This document shows positions 55,401 to 63,551 of a stretch of 64,000 nt of DNA, piece after piece. The DNA is from Halomontanus rarus (GTDB lineage Archaea > Halobacteriota > Halobacteria > Halobacteriales > Natrialbaceae), in the NCBI RefSeq assembly GCF_029338335.1, contig NZ_CP119799.1; one strand, 5' to 3'. The notes under the pieces are model-generated. The model was not told where the DNA came from, did not search any database, and worked only from the letters and a program-made list of their open reading frames with translations. The stretch's first letter is position 1. Each line of letters starts with the position of its first letter. The position numbers and the translations under genes are program-made.

Positions 55401-56513
55401 ATGCCGGTTACGAGCGTCGAAGCTATTCCTGTCGAGGTACCAGTCGCACCGCTTGAAGAGGGCGGGCTCGCACCGTACAGCAGCAACCACGACGAGGTCG
55501 AGACCGTCGGTCGGACGCTGGTTCGCATCGACACCGACGAGGGGGTGACCGGGTGGGGCGAGATGCTCACCGCGATGCAGTCGTGGCGGGTGACGTGCGC
55601 GGTCATCGAGGACGTCGTGGCGCCCGAACTCGTCGGTCGCGACCTCGGCGAGATTCGCGGGTTCGTCGACTCGTTTTACTACCCGTACGTCAAGACGCGG
55701 CCGTTCCTCGGCGCCGTCGAGACCGCGCTCTGGGACGCCCTCGGGAAGAAACGCGACGCGCCCGTCTCCGAACTCCTCGGCGGGGGCGTCCGGGACTCGG
55801 TCGACGTCGCCTACTGCCTCGGGATGCTCTCGCTCGAGGAGTCGCGGACGTACGCTGCTCGAGCCGTAGAGCAGGGGTTCGACGTGCTCAAGACCAAGGC
55901 GGGTCCGGACTGGCGCTACGACGTCAAGCGCATCCGCGCGATGCACGACGAGGTGGACGGCGAACTCGAGTTTCGCATCGATCCCAACCAGGGGTGGACG
56001 TTCGAGGAGGCCGTCCGCGCGGGCGCGCTCCTCGAGGACGAGGGGATCTACCTCCAGTACCTCGAGCAGCCGTGTCGCATCGACACGTACGGGACCTACG
56101 AACGGTTGCGTCAGCGACTGCGCCAGCCGATCGCGGTCAACGAGGACACCTACTTTCCGCGCAACCTCTACTACGTCTGCGAGCGGTCGGCGGCCGACGT
56201 CGCCTGCGTCGACCTCGTCCCGGCGGGCGGGTTGCTCGGCGTGCGCGACCAGATCGCCGTCGCCGAAAAGGCGGGGCTGTCGGTGACCCACCACAACGGG
56301 TTCGATCTCGGGGTGAAGCAGGCCGCCGTGCTCCACCTCTACGCAAGCACGCCGGCACTGAACCTGCCGCCGGATTCGATCTACTACGGGTGGGCCGACC
56401 ACGTGCTCGAGGAACCGCTGGTCGTCGACGATGGGGCGATCGAAGTTCCGGGCGGTCCCGGTCTCGGTGTCGACGTCGACGAAGAGAAAGTGGAGAAGTA
56501 CCGCGTCGACTGA
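55401..56513 (+). CDS. Enolase-superfamily enzyme, mandelate racemase subgroup
   Basis: 370 residues. Metal ligands D194 (RIDPNQGW), E222 (LEQP) and E248 (NED); bases K164-x-K166 (KTKAG) and the D271 (VDLVPAGG)/H297 (THHNGF) dyad. This is the MR-subgroup pattern, almost at mandelate-racemase numbering. Such enzymes mostly dehydrate sugar acids (galactonate, fuconate, gluconate, rhamnonate). The second Lys needed by muconate-lactonising and Ala-Glu epimerases is absent, so a dipeptide epimerase is unlikely. Good partner for the glucose dehydrogenase and the DHDPS-family aldolase in an Entner-Doudoroff-like route. Confidence 0.88.
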   Translation: MPVTSVEAIPVEVPVAPLEEGGLAPYSSNHDEVETVGRTLVRIDTDEGVTGWGEMLTAMQSWRVTCAVIEDVVAPELVGRDLGEIRGFVDSFYYPYVKTRPFLGAVETALWDALGKKRDAPVSELLGGGVRDSVDVAYCLGMLSLEESRTYAARAVEQGFDVLKTKAGPDWRYDVKRIRAMHDEVDGELEFRIDPNQGWTFEEAVRAGALLEDEGIYLQYLEQPCRIDTYGTYERLRQRLRQPIAVNEDTYFPRNLYYVCERSAADVACVDLVPAGGLLGVRDQIAVAEKAGLSVTHHNGFDLGVKQAAVLHLYASTPALNLPPDSIYYGWADHVLEEPLVVDDGAIEVPGGPGLGVDVDEEKVEKYRVD

Positions 56514-56656
56514 GGCGTCTCGAGTCGGTGGGCTTTCGAGGGATTTTGAGTCGGTGAGCGTTCGGAACGCGAACGTTCGAGGGTTCAAGTGTTCCGGATC
56601 ACGTATCCTCGAGAGGCGAAGGCGACGCCGAGCGGTGCGTGAGCCCCGGTCGGGAC

Positions 56657-57724
56657 CTACCGCGGACTCTCGATCGACGCCGCGACCGCGTGAAACCGCT
56701 GGCGGAACCGCTCGAGGTCGGGAACAGCTTCGTGGGCGGCGTTCGTGAGACAGACGGCGTACCGCTCCCGGTCGAAGTCCAGCCACAGCGACGTGCCGGT
56801 GTAGCCGGTGTGGCCGATCGCGTCCGCGCCCCAGATCGGCGCCGGCGTTCGACCGATCGGGGTTCGCCACCCGTACCCCTGGGCGACCTCGTCCGACCGC
56901 GCTCGCTCCCTGCGCATCGACCGGACCGACGCCGGCGAGAGGATCCGCTCGCCGTCGGGCGTCTCTCCTTCCCGGAGCATCGTCTCGGCGAATGCGACGA
57001 CGTCCTCGAGCGTCGCGAACAGCCCCGCGTTCCCGCTGTAGCCGCCCATCGCCCGGGCGATCGGGTCGTTTGTCTCCCCGACGAGCCGCCGATCGGCGTG
57101 GTCGTGATCGTACGTGGCGACGACGGGGACGTCGAACTCGGGCGGTCCCATGGTCGCCCCTGTCATCCCAGCCGGCTCGAAGATCCGCCGGCGGGCTAGG
57201 TCTGACAGGGACTCCCCGGTGACCCGTCGAACGACCTCCTCGAGGTGGACGAAGTTGAGGCAGCTGTACTCGAATCGGTCGCCGATGGGATGGGAGCGGA
57301 GGTCTCGCTCGAGCAGGTCGGCCATCGAAGACTCTCTCGAGTCCCACGATTCGTCGTAGGCGTAGGGCCGGAGACCGGACGTGTGGGTCAGGAGGGTGTG
57401 GATCGGAATCGACTCCCTGTCGGTGCCCTTGAGAGCCGGCACGTGGTCGGCGAGGGTATCGTTGAACGAGATCGCCCCGGCTTCCAGGAGTTGGAAGACG
57501 AGCGTCGTCGTCGCGATCGGCTTGGTCAGCGAGGCGAGGTCGAACCGGGTGTCGGGCGTGACCGGCGCCTCGCGGGCCGGATCGCGATCGCCGACAGAGA
57601 CCGTCAGCGGGTCGCCGCCGGGCCCGCCGATCGCCGCGGCCGCACACGTGAAGTGGTCGTCCAGTCCGTCCTCAAGCAGTCGACCGATCCGGTCCCTGTC
57701 GTCCGCTGCGTGATTCACGGGCAT
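56657..57724 (-). CDS. Serine hydrolase of the beta-lactamase/S12 (class C) fold
   Basis: 355 residues. Nucleophile motif S65-L-T-K68 (LASLTKP), Tyr in FEYSCLN (Y153), third motif GHTGYTGTS near 313-321. No signal peptide, unlike true beta-lactamases. Homologues include esterases, DD-peptidases and the Bacillus muropeptide amidase AmiE (YbbE), encoded beside NagZ and NamZ. Genomic proximity to three GH171 genes makes an AmiE-like role attractive but unproven. Confidence 0.85.
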   Translation of the reverse strand: MPVNHAADDRDRIGRLLEDGLDDHFTCAAAAIGGPGGDPLTVSVGDRDPAREAPVTPDTRFDLASLTKPIATTTLVFQLLEAGAISFNDTLADHVPALKGTDRESIPIHTLLTHTSGLRPYAYDESWDSRESSMADLLERDLRSHPIGDRFEYSCLNFVHLEEVVRRVTGESLSDLARRRIFEPAGMTGATMGPPEFDVPVVATYDHDHADRRLVGETNDPIARAMGGYSGNAGLFATLEDVVAFAETMLREGETPDGERILSPASVRSMRRERARSDEVAQGYGWRTPIGRTPAPIWGADAIGHTGYTGTSLWLDFDRERYAVCLTNAAHEAVPDLERFRQRFHAVAASIESPR

Positions 57725-57824
57725 CGTCTACGTACGATCTCGCGAGACTGCCCCTTATACCCTCGCACGCCGGAAGAAACGAGTTCGATCGACGGTCGTC
57801 GGAGCGAGCCCGAGCGTCCGGGAC

Positions 57825-58622
57825 CTACGATCGATTCTGTTCGGACAGCTCTCGGAGCACCGACTCGAGTTCGTCGCCGAGTCGATCGAAGATCTCGGCG
57901 CCCTTCTCGGCTGACGCGAGGTCCGGTTCGCCGATCGCGCCGGAGGCGGAGTACTCCTCGAACGACCGGTAGACCGAGAGCGGGCCGGGATCCACCAGGT
58001 CGTTGGTCCCGTGTTCGTGGGGTTCGTTCCATGGCTCCGCCTCCCGGTCGTCACCGACGAGGTCCTCGTGGAGGTGGAGCATGAGCGACGTCTCGAACTC
58101 GCCGCCGTGGGCCATGCCGCCGGGCTCGCTGTCGCGGATCTCGTCGACGAACGACACCGCGAGCGCAAAGTAGGTGAGGCCGGTCACCTCGACGTCCGTG
58201 TTGTCGATCCCGAGCTCGCTGACCGCGGCGCCGATCAGCGAGGTGTTCCCGCCGTGGCCGTTCAACAGGAGGACCGCGTCGAACCCGTTCTCGAGGCCCG
58301 TGTTTACCACGTCCTCGAGCGTCGCGAGCGCCGTCTCGAACGAGAGCGAGAGCGTCCCCCCGAAGTGGAGGTGGTGTGGCGAGTAGCCGCTCCAGATCGG
58401 CGGCGCGACGAGGACGGGAAGGTCGTCGACGCGTTCGGCGCCGAGGGCCGCCACCTCGGACACCAAGATCGTGTCCGTTCCGACGGGCATGTGAGAGCCG
58501 TGCTGTTCGACGCTTCCGACCGGGACGATCAGCACCGAGCCGTTCGCGGCACCGATGTCGCGGATTTCTGGCGCCGTCTTCGTCAACCACGACCAGAAAC
58601 CGGTGAGTAGATTGCCGAGCAT
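57825..58622 (-). CDS. Creatininase-family amidohydrolase
   Basis: 265 residues from ATG 58622 (the frame opens at 58661). Metal-site motifs LIVPVGSVEQHGSHMPVGTDT near 31-51 (E and H ligands), SPHHLHFGGTLSLS near 84, LLNGHGGNTS near 120-129 and AHGGEFETSLML near 170. Family members hydrolyse creatinine, formamidopyrimidines or other cyclic or linear amides (for example MftE, which trims peptides). Same strand as the S12 hydrolase with a 100-base gap. Substrate unknown; amide cleavage in a glycopeptide would suit the locus. Confidence 0.9.
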   Translation of the reverse strand: MLGNLLTGFWSWLTKTAPEIRDIGAANGSVLIVPVGSVEQHGSHMPVGTDTILVSEVAALGAERVDDLPVLVAPPIWSGYSPHHLHFGGTLSLSFETALATLEDVVNTGLENGFDAVLLLNGHGGNTSLIGAAVSELGIDNTDVEVTGLTYFALAVSFVDEIRDSEPGGMAHGGEFETSLMLHLHEDLVGDDREAEPWNEPHEHGTNDLVDPGPLSVYRSFEEYSASGAIGEPDLASAEKGAEIFDRLGDELESVLRELSEQNRS

Positions 58623-58825
58623 GGACGCACGCTCTCGTCGAATTGCTAAAAAGATTGGCACTCCGGGCGAAATCGACGGGATCGAGTCCCGCTGCGAACG
58701 AACTCGTCTCCGGATACCGCATCGGACTCGGGTCTGGTGACCGACGAGGGATCACCGAGTACTGTTAGGGCGGCGAACGTCTAGCCGTCTGGGGGAAAGA
58801 GCTTTAACACTATATTGAAATATAA

Positions 58826-60010
58826 ATGGTAATGGCCGGTATATGGACCTATCCATGGTGTTTCCCAGACGATAGGCTCGATGCGACCTTCGAGACGCTT
58901 GCAGACGCTGGGACCGACCGACTCAAAGTCGCCGCACACTACCACTCTGTTCGGACGTTCGATCCGAAAGACTCCGACCTCGGCTTCGAGACGTTTCCCG
59001 GCGGCTCTCTGTTCGCTCCCGACGAATCGCTCTTCGAAGAGACGCCGATCGAACCGCCGCGAACCGACGTGGATGGGCGAGACGACTCGTTCGGCGACGT
59101 CGTCTCCGCGGCGACCGACCGCGGGTTCGACGTGGACGCGTGGGTCGTCTGCCTCCACGGAACTCAGCTCGCCAGCCGGTGGCCGGCGTACCAGATCGAA
59201 GACGCGTTCGGCGACGCCCACACCCACTCGCTGTGTCCGTCCCATCCCGAGGTCAGGGAGTACTTCGCCGGCGTCGTGGCGAACGTCGCCCGGTACGACG
59301 TCGATCGGATCGACCTCGAGTCGATCGGGTTTCCGAGCGTCTGCCACGGTCACGGGGCGTCGTTCGGTCACCACAAGGATCACGTCATCACGACCAGAGC
59401 CGAGGAGTTCCTCGTGTCTCAGTGTTTCTGCGACGGGTGTCGCAAAGCGGCCGAGGGACGCGTCGATCTGGAGGAAGCCGAGGAGGTCGTGCGTCGGCTC
59501 TGTCGTCGGTATCTCACGGACGCGACTGACAACGAGACGCCGCCGCTTTCGGACCTGGTCGAGGAACACCCCGTGCTGGGCGACCTGTTCGACTTCCGCG
59601 AGTCGGTGATCGGATCGCTGCTCTCGCGGCTCGCGACGGCGAGCGGCGACGCGAAACTCTCGTACTACCTCGCCGATGGTGGAGGGTACACGCCGACGGA
59701 GCTCTGGCCGAGCGGCGTCACGCCCGCCTTGCTCTCGGAGTACCTCGACGACGTGACCGTCCTGTGTTACACCGGTGACCTCGAGACGATCGACCGGCGG
59801 ATCACGGCGTGTCGAGACGACCTGCCCCACGAATTCGACGCGGGACTGACGTTTGACCCCGCCCTCGTGGATGACCGGGACCATTGGAATCGCCTGTCGA
59901 CGCGCGTCACCGAGTCGATCGACGGCGACCTGTTCGTCTACAATCACGGGCTCGCGACCGACGCCCACCTCGAGTGGCTCGCTTCCCGGGCCACACAGCA
60001 GGTCAACTGA
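58826..60010 (+). CDS. Uncharacterised TIM-barrel protein with Cys motif
   Basis: 394 residues from ATG 58826 (ATG 58832 possible); CACTATATTG upstream is a TATA-like element about 20 bases away. Not a recognised family. N-terminal WTYPWCFPDD, then DAWVVCLHG, RIDLESIGFPS, a Cys cluster SQCFCDGCRK (possible zinc or structural site, seen in some glycosidase-like barrels), LSYYLADGG, and VLCYTGDLE. The pattern of strands ending in acidic residues suggests a TIM-barrel hydrolase acting on sugars. No signal peptide. Divergent from the creatininase gene. Confidence 0.6.
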   Translation: MVMAGIWTYPWCFPDDRLDATFETLADAGTDRLKVAAHYHSVRTFDPKDSDLGFETFPGGSLFAPDESLFEETPIEPPRTDVDGRDDSFGDVVSAATDRGFDVDAWVVCLHGTQLASRWPAYQIEDAFGDAHTHSLCPSHPEVREYFAGVVANVARYDVDRIDLESIGFPSVCHGHGASFGHHKDHVITTRAEEFLVSQCFCDGCRKAAEGRVDLEEAEEVVRRLCRRYLTDATDNETPPLSDLVEEHPVLGDLFDFRESVIGSLLSRLATASGDAKLSYYLADGGGYTPTELWPSGVTPALLSEYLDDVTVLCYTGDLETIDRRITACRDDLPHEFDAGLTFDPALVDDRDHWNRLSTRVTESIDGDLFVYNHGLATDAHLEWLASRATQQVN

Positions 60011-60177
60011 GGTACGTCGACCGGAAACGAGGTGGGCGCTGAACGAGGACGAAACGAGACGGAACGGGACAGACGGACACCGTAGTGCGGAACCCGTGGC
60101 GCCGTTTCGGTTCGCGCACACGAGTCGGCGGCTCGTCCGCTCGAGTTCCCCGATTCCCGACTGCGGTCGACAAGAGG

Positions 60178-60186
60178 ATTTATCTA
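60178..60186 (+). promoter_or_regulatory. TATA box of the LLM oxidoreductase gene
   Basis: ATTTATCTA, 27 bases before ATG 60209. Confidence 0.55.
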
Positions 60187-60208
60187 CTTCCGCCGAACTG
60201 GTGTGTAC

Positions 60209-61204
60209 ATGGCTCTCGAGTGGCACTACAACGTCGCAGGTTGTTTTCGATCGCCGATGGCGGATATCGAACTCGGGGCGTACGCCGCGGAGGCGGGCTT
60301 CGAGGGAATCTGGATCGGCGACCACTTCGTCCCGTGGCTGGACAATCGGCCCTACACGCACCACATCCTCCCGTGGATGGGGGCGCTCATGGAACGGGTC
60401 CCCGACGTCACTGTCGGGACCTGCGTGAGCTGTCCGACCGTCCGGTACGAGCCGCCGGTGCTAGCCCAGGCGCTCGCGACCCTCGACAACATGTACCCGG
60501 GTCGGCTGGAATTCGGCGTCGGGACGGGCGAAGCGCTCAATGAGGCGCGGTTCTACGATGGCGACTGGCCGGACTGGGGGACCCTCGCCGGCATGCTGAT
60601 CGAGGCGCTCGGCGTCATGGAGCGCCTTTGGGAGAGCGAGGAGTACGTCTCCCACGACGGACAGTACTACCAGTACGACGACATGAAACTGTACACGAGG
60701 CCAAAAACCGAGATTCCGCTCCACTGGGCGGCGTGGGGCCCGCAATCGGGTCGTTGTGCGGGAAAGTACGCCGGAAACCTCATTACGGCGGGGGACGCGG
60801 ACCTCATCTCGGACCCGATCGGGCCGGCGTTCGGGGACGGGCTGGCCGAAAACTCGCGCGAAACGGCAGCGGGGCACGTCTCGGTGCAACTCTCTGCGCA
60901 CGTCGGCGATCCCGACGAGATCGTCGACGAACTCCGTTCGATGGGCGAGTACACGCCCCACGACGAACTCGAGACGGCGGATCCGCGCGAGATCCAAGAG
61001 ATCGCGAACGACCACCTCGCGGACGTCAGCGACGAGGAACTGAAGGACCTCAACAACGTCACGGACGATCCGACCGACCTCGTCCCGACCGTCGAACGCC
61101 TGCAGGAAGCCGGCGTCGGCCGGATCATCCTCGTCTCGAAGGCAGGCGACCCCGAACGGACCATCGACGCGATCGCCTCGGAAGTGATGCCGCGAGTGCG
61201 GTAA
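60209..61204 (+). CDS. F420-dependent/LLM-class oxidoreductase
   Basis: 331 residues from ATG 60209. Luciferase-like TIM barrel: GYNVAGC-type opening, AEAGFEGIWIGDHFVPW near 27-43, TVGTCVSCPTVRYEPPVLAQALATLD near 68-93, RLEFGVGTGEALNE near 99-112. Close in pattern to F420-dependent glucose-6-phosphate dehydrogenase-type proteins. Reduces or oxidises its substrate with coenzyme F420 (or flavin). Follows the unknown TIM barrel on the same strand with its own promoter. Substrate unknown. Confidence 0.85.
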   Translation: MALEWHYNVAGCFRSPMADIELGAYAAEAGFEGIWIGDHFVPWLDNRPYTHHILPWMGALMERVPDVTVGTCVSCPTVRYEPPVLAQALATLDNMYPGRLEFGVGTGEALNEARFYDGDWPDWGTLAGMLIEALGVMERLWESEEYVSHDGQYYQYDDMKLYTRPKTEIPLHWAAWGPQSGRCAGKYAGNLITAGDADLISDPIGPAFGDGLAENSRETAAGHVSVQLSAHVGDPDEIVDELRSMGEYTPHDELETADPREIQEIANDHLADVSDEELKDLNNVTDDPTDLVPTVERLQEAGVGRIILVSKAGDPERTIDAIASEVMPRVR

Positions 61205-61310
61205 TCGTTGACCGTCGCCCCACGCCCCACCTCTCGAATGCCCCGACGGCGGACGAACGTGTTCGGTCGAGACACCGCTCCGCCGCGGTGCAAATAGCGT
61301 ACCCATCCAT

Positions 61311-61318
61311 ATATTTAT
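61311..61318 (+). promoter_or_regulatory. TATA box of GH171 copy 3
   Basis: ATATTTAT in an AT-rich stretch, about 29 bases before ATG 61344, consistent with a leaderless transcript. Confidence 0.62.
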
Positions 61319-61343
61319 AAGTTCGACGCGAGTACTCAGAATT

Positions 61344-62510
61344 ATGGTTCGCGTAGGCATCGAAACGCTCGTCGAGCAGGGAATGGGGGTCGTCGAGGGA
61401 AACCGGATCGGACTCATCACGAATCCGTCCGGGGTCGACTCGGATCTCGTCCCGACGATTGACACACTCTATCGCCACGACGACGTCGAACTCGCCCGCC
61501 TCTTCGCCCCGGAACACGGGATCCGCGGAAACGAACAGGCCGGCGTGAAAGTCGCAGCCAGCACCGACGACCCGACCGGACTACCGATCAAGAGCCTGTA
61601 TGGCGACGACCGTCGGCTCGAGCCCGAGAGCGTCGACGATCTCGACAGCGTGATCTACGACATGCAGGACATCGGCTGTCGGTTTTACACACTCGTCTAC
61701 ACGCTCGCGTACGCGATCGAAGGCAGCGGGGCGGCCGACACGCCGCTCGTCGTCCTCGACCGCCCGAATCCGATCGCGCCGCTGGGTGTCGCCGGCAACC
61801 GAATCGATCCCGAGTACAACTCGGCCGTCGGCGACCGCCGGCTCCCGATCACCCACGGGATGACCGTCGGCGAACTCGCCCACTACCTCAACGGCGAGTT
61901 CGACCTCGGCGGCGACCTCCACGTCGTCGAACTCGACGGGTGGACGCGAGACACCTGGTACGACGACCTCGAACTCGCCTGGGTTCCCCCCTCGCCAAAC
62001 ATGCCAACACTCGACACCGCGACGATCTATCCCGGCACATGCCTGTTCGAGGGGACGACCTTCTCCGAGGGGCGGGGGACCACCAAGCCATTCGAGCTAA
62101 TCGGCGCACCCTGGGTCGACGCCGACGAGTGGGCCGCCGCCTTGAACGACCTCGCGATCGACGGCGCCGCGTTCCGACCCGCCTACTTCACCCCGATGTT
62201 CTCCAAGCACGAGCGACGCGACCTTGAGGGCGTCCAGGTACACATCATGAACCGGGATCGGCTCTCGCCGATCGAAGTCGGCGTGAAGATGTTGCTCACG
62301 GCCTTCCAGCTGTACCCGGACGCCGACTGGATCCGTTCGAACGGCAGTTACTTCATCGACAAACTGGCGGGCGGGCCGACGCTCCGGACGACGATCGACG
62401 AGGTCGGCGTCTCGACGAGCGTCAACGAGGTGTACGCCGAACTCGAGGACCAGTGGACCGAGGAGGGCGCGACGTTCGAAGCGCTCTACGACGAGTACGC
62501 GCTCTATTGA
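61344..62510 (+). CDS. DUF1343/GH171 exo-beta-N-acetylmuramidase-like protein (NamZ family), copy 3
   Basis: 388 residues, same length as copy 1 and clearly its paralogue: RIGLITNPSGV, RLFAPEHGIRGNEQAGV, SLYGDDRRLE, VIYDMQDIGCRFYTL, VLDRPNPIAP, YPGTCLFEGTTFSEGRGT, YFTPMFSKHE. Same proposed activity. It is followed after only 10 bases by a GH3 (NagZ-like) start on the same strand, the classic bacterial nagZ-namZ association, but that GH3 gene is truncated. No signal peptide. Confidence 0.85.
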   Translation: MVRVGIETLVEQGMGVVEGNRIGLITNPSGVDSDLVPTIDTLYRHDDVELARLFAPEHGIRGNEQAGVKVAASTDDPTGLPIKSLYGDDRRLEPESVDDLDSVIYDMQDIGCRFYTLVYTLAYAIEGSGAADTPLVVLDRPNPIAPLGVAGNRIDPEYNSAVGDRRLPITHGMTVGELAHYLNGEFDLGGDLHVVELDGWTRDTWYDDLELAWVPPSPNMPTLDTATIYPGTCLFEGTTFSEGRGTTKPFELIGAPWVDADEWAAALNDLAIDGAAFRPAYFTPMFSKHERRDLEGVQVHIMNRDRLSPIEVGVKMLLTAFQLYPDADWIRSNGSYFIDKLAGGPTLRTTIDEVGVSTSVNEVYAELEDQWTEEGATFEALYDEYALY

Positions 62511-62520
62511 GAGACGGCTT

Positions 62521-62800
62521 GTGAATCGAACCGAGACGGACGTACCCGGTACTCGCGACCACACTGATGCTACCACGGACACCGATACCACTACCACGAC
62601 GACAGAGACAGACGCAGTCACCGAGGTGGATACAGGTACGGACGCGAACGCAAACGCGAACACGAATCCGGACCCGAACGTAACCGTCGACGACCTCACG
62701 CTCGAGCAGAAAGTCGGCCAGCTGTTCCACGTCGGCTTTCCCGGAACGGAACTGACCGAAGAACTCGAGTACGCTCTCGATCACGAGTACGTGAGTTTGA
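62521..62800 (+). pseudogene. Truncated GH3 (NagZ-like) gene start
   Basis: From GTG 62521: a Thr/Asp/Ala/Asn-rich low-complexity segment of about 55 residues, then DDLTLEQKVGQLFHVGF and PGTELTEELEYALDH, the N-terminal signature of GH3 beta-N-acetylglucosaminidases. Similarity stops at about 62790, exactly where the oppositely oriented IclR gene ends (62781). The remaining about 90 percent of the enzyme, including the His-Asp and nucleophile Asp motifs, is missing. The open frame continues to 63162 but only as antisense of IclR. Confidence 0.75.
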
Positions 62801-63551
62801 GTTCGATCACGTTCTTCGTGTGCGTGAGGGTGTCGAGGAGCGAGCCGCGCAGGCGGTTCTGGGTGAGTCGGCTGGTCGGGCCGGTGATCCCGATCGCGCC
62901 GACCGCGATACCGCCTTCGCTTCGCACGGCCATCGAGAGGGACCGGACGCCGCGCAACCGTTCTTCGTCGCAGACCGCGTACCCCTGCGACCGGATGGTC
63001 GCGAGTTCGTCGAACAGGGCCGAGCGATCGATGATAGTCTCCGCCGTGCAGGCGGCCAACCCGCGTTGGTCGACGATCTCGTCGACGGTTTCGTCCGGGA
63101 GGTCCGCGAGGATCACCTTTCCGAACGAGGTCGCGTGGAGCGGAACGCGTTTCCCGGGGTAGAGATCGATCGGGAGGTCGGTATCTCCGGGTTTGTGGGC
63201 CAGTACGTACCCGAGTCCGTCTTCAGCAACGACGACGCTCGCCGATTCCGACGTTTCGCCCGTGAGGTCGGTGAGCTCTCGTCGACTCGCGTCGCTGATC
63301 TTGTATCGACTCCGCGCGAACTCGCCGAACGTCAAGAATCGGAGGCTGACCCGGTACACGTCGTCGTCCTTGGTTACGAATCCACACTCGACGAGCGTGC
63401 TCAGGTGATTGTGAACAGTGCTGTCGGGGAGGTCGAGGGCGTCGGCGATATCCGTGAGGCGAGCGTTGTCCATCTCGTAGAGTGTCTCGAGGACGTCGAA
63501 AGAACGCCGAGTCGCTTTCACCGGATTTTTCGCCTCGTGTCCCATTTTCAC
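62781..63551 (-). CDS. IclR-family transcriptional regulator (2)
   Basis: 256 residues from GTG 63551, or 254 from ATG 63545. Winged HTH about 12-75 (LTDIADALDLPDSTVHNHLSTL), effector domain with LHATSFGKVILADLP and DEERLRGVRSLSMAV. Distinct from IclR (1). TATA-like CATATAGG at 63572-63579 gives a leaderless transcript. Its 3' end overlaps the truncated GH3 frame by about ten bases. A type A palindrome lies about 290 bases upstream. Probably regulates the GH171 region or the gene beyond the window edge. Confidence 0.92.
   Translation of the reverse strand: MKMGHEAKNPVKATRRSFDVLETLYEMDNARLTDIADALDLPDSTVHNHLSTLVECGFVTKDDDVYRVSLRFLTFGEFARSRYKISDASRRELTDLTGETSESASVVVAEDGLGYVLAHKPGDTDLPIDLYPGKRVPLHATSFGKVILADLPDETVDEIVDQRGLAACTAETIIDRSALFDELATIRSQGYAVCDEERLRGVRSLSMAVRSEGGIAVGAIGITGPTSRLTQNRLRGSLLDTLTHTKNVIELKLTYS

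Noticed and set aside
55401..56513. L-Ala-D/L-Glu epimerase, to complete a muropeptide pathway
   Set aside because: The second catalytic Lys of that group is missing and the Asp-His dyad of the mandelate racemase subgroup is present.
55374..57647. 757-codon reverse frame
   Set aside because: Runs antisense to the enolase-superfamily gene and out of frame through the S12 hydrolase gene; no family motifs.
62521..63162. 213-codon forward frame as an intact protein
   Set aside because: Only the first about 90 codons relate to GH3; the rest is antisense of the IclR gene.
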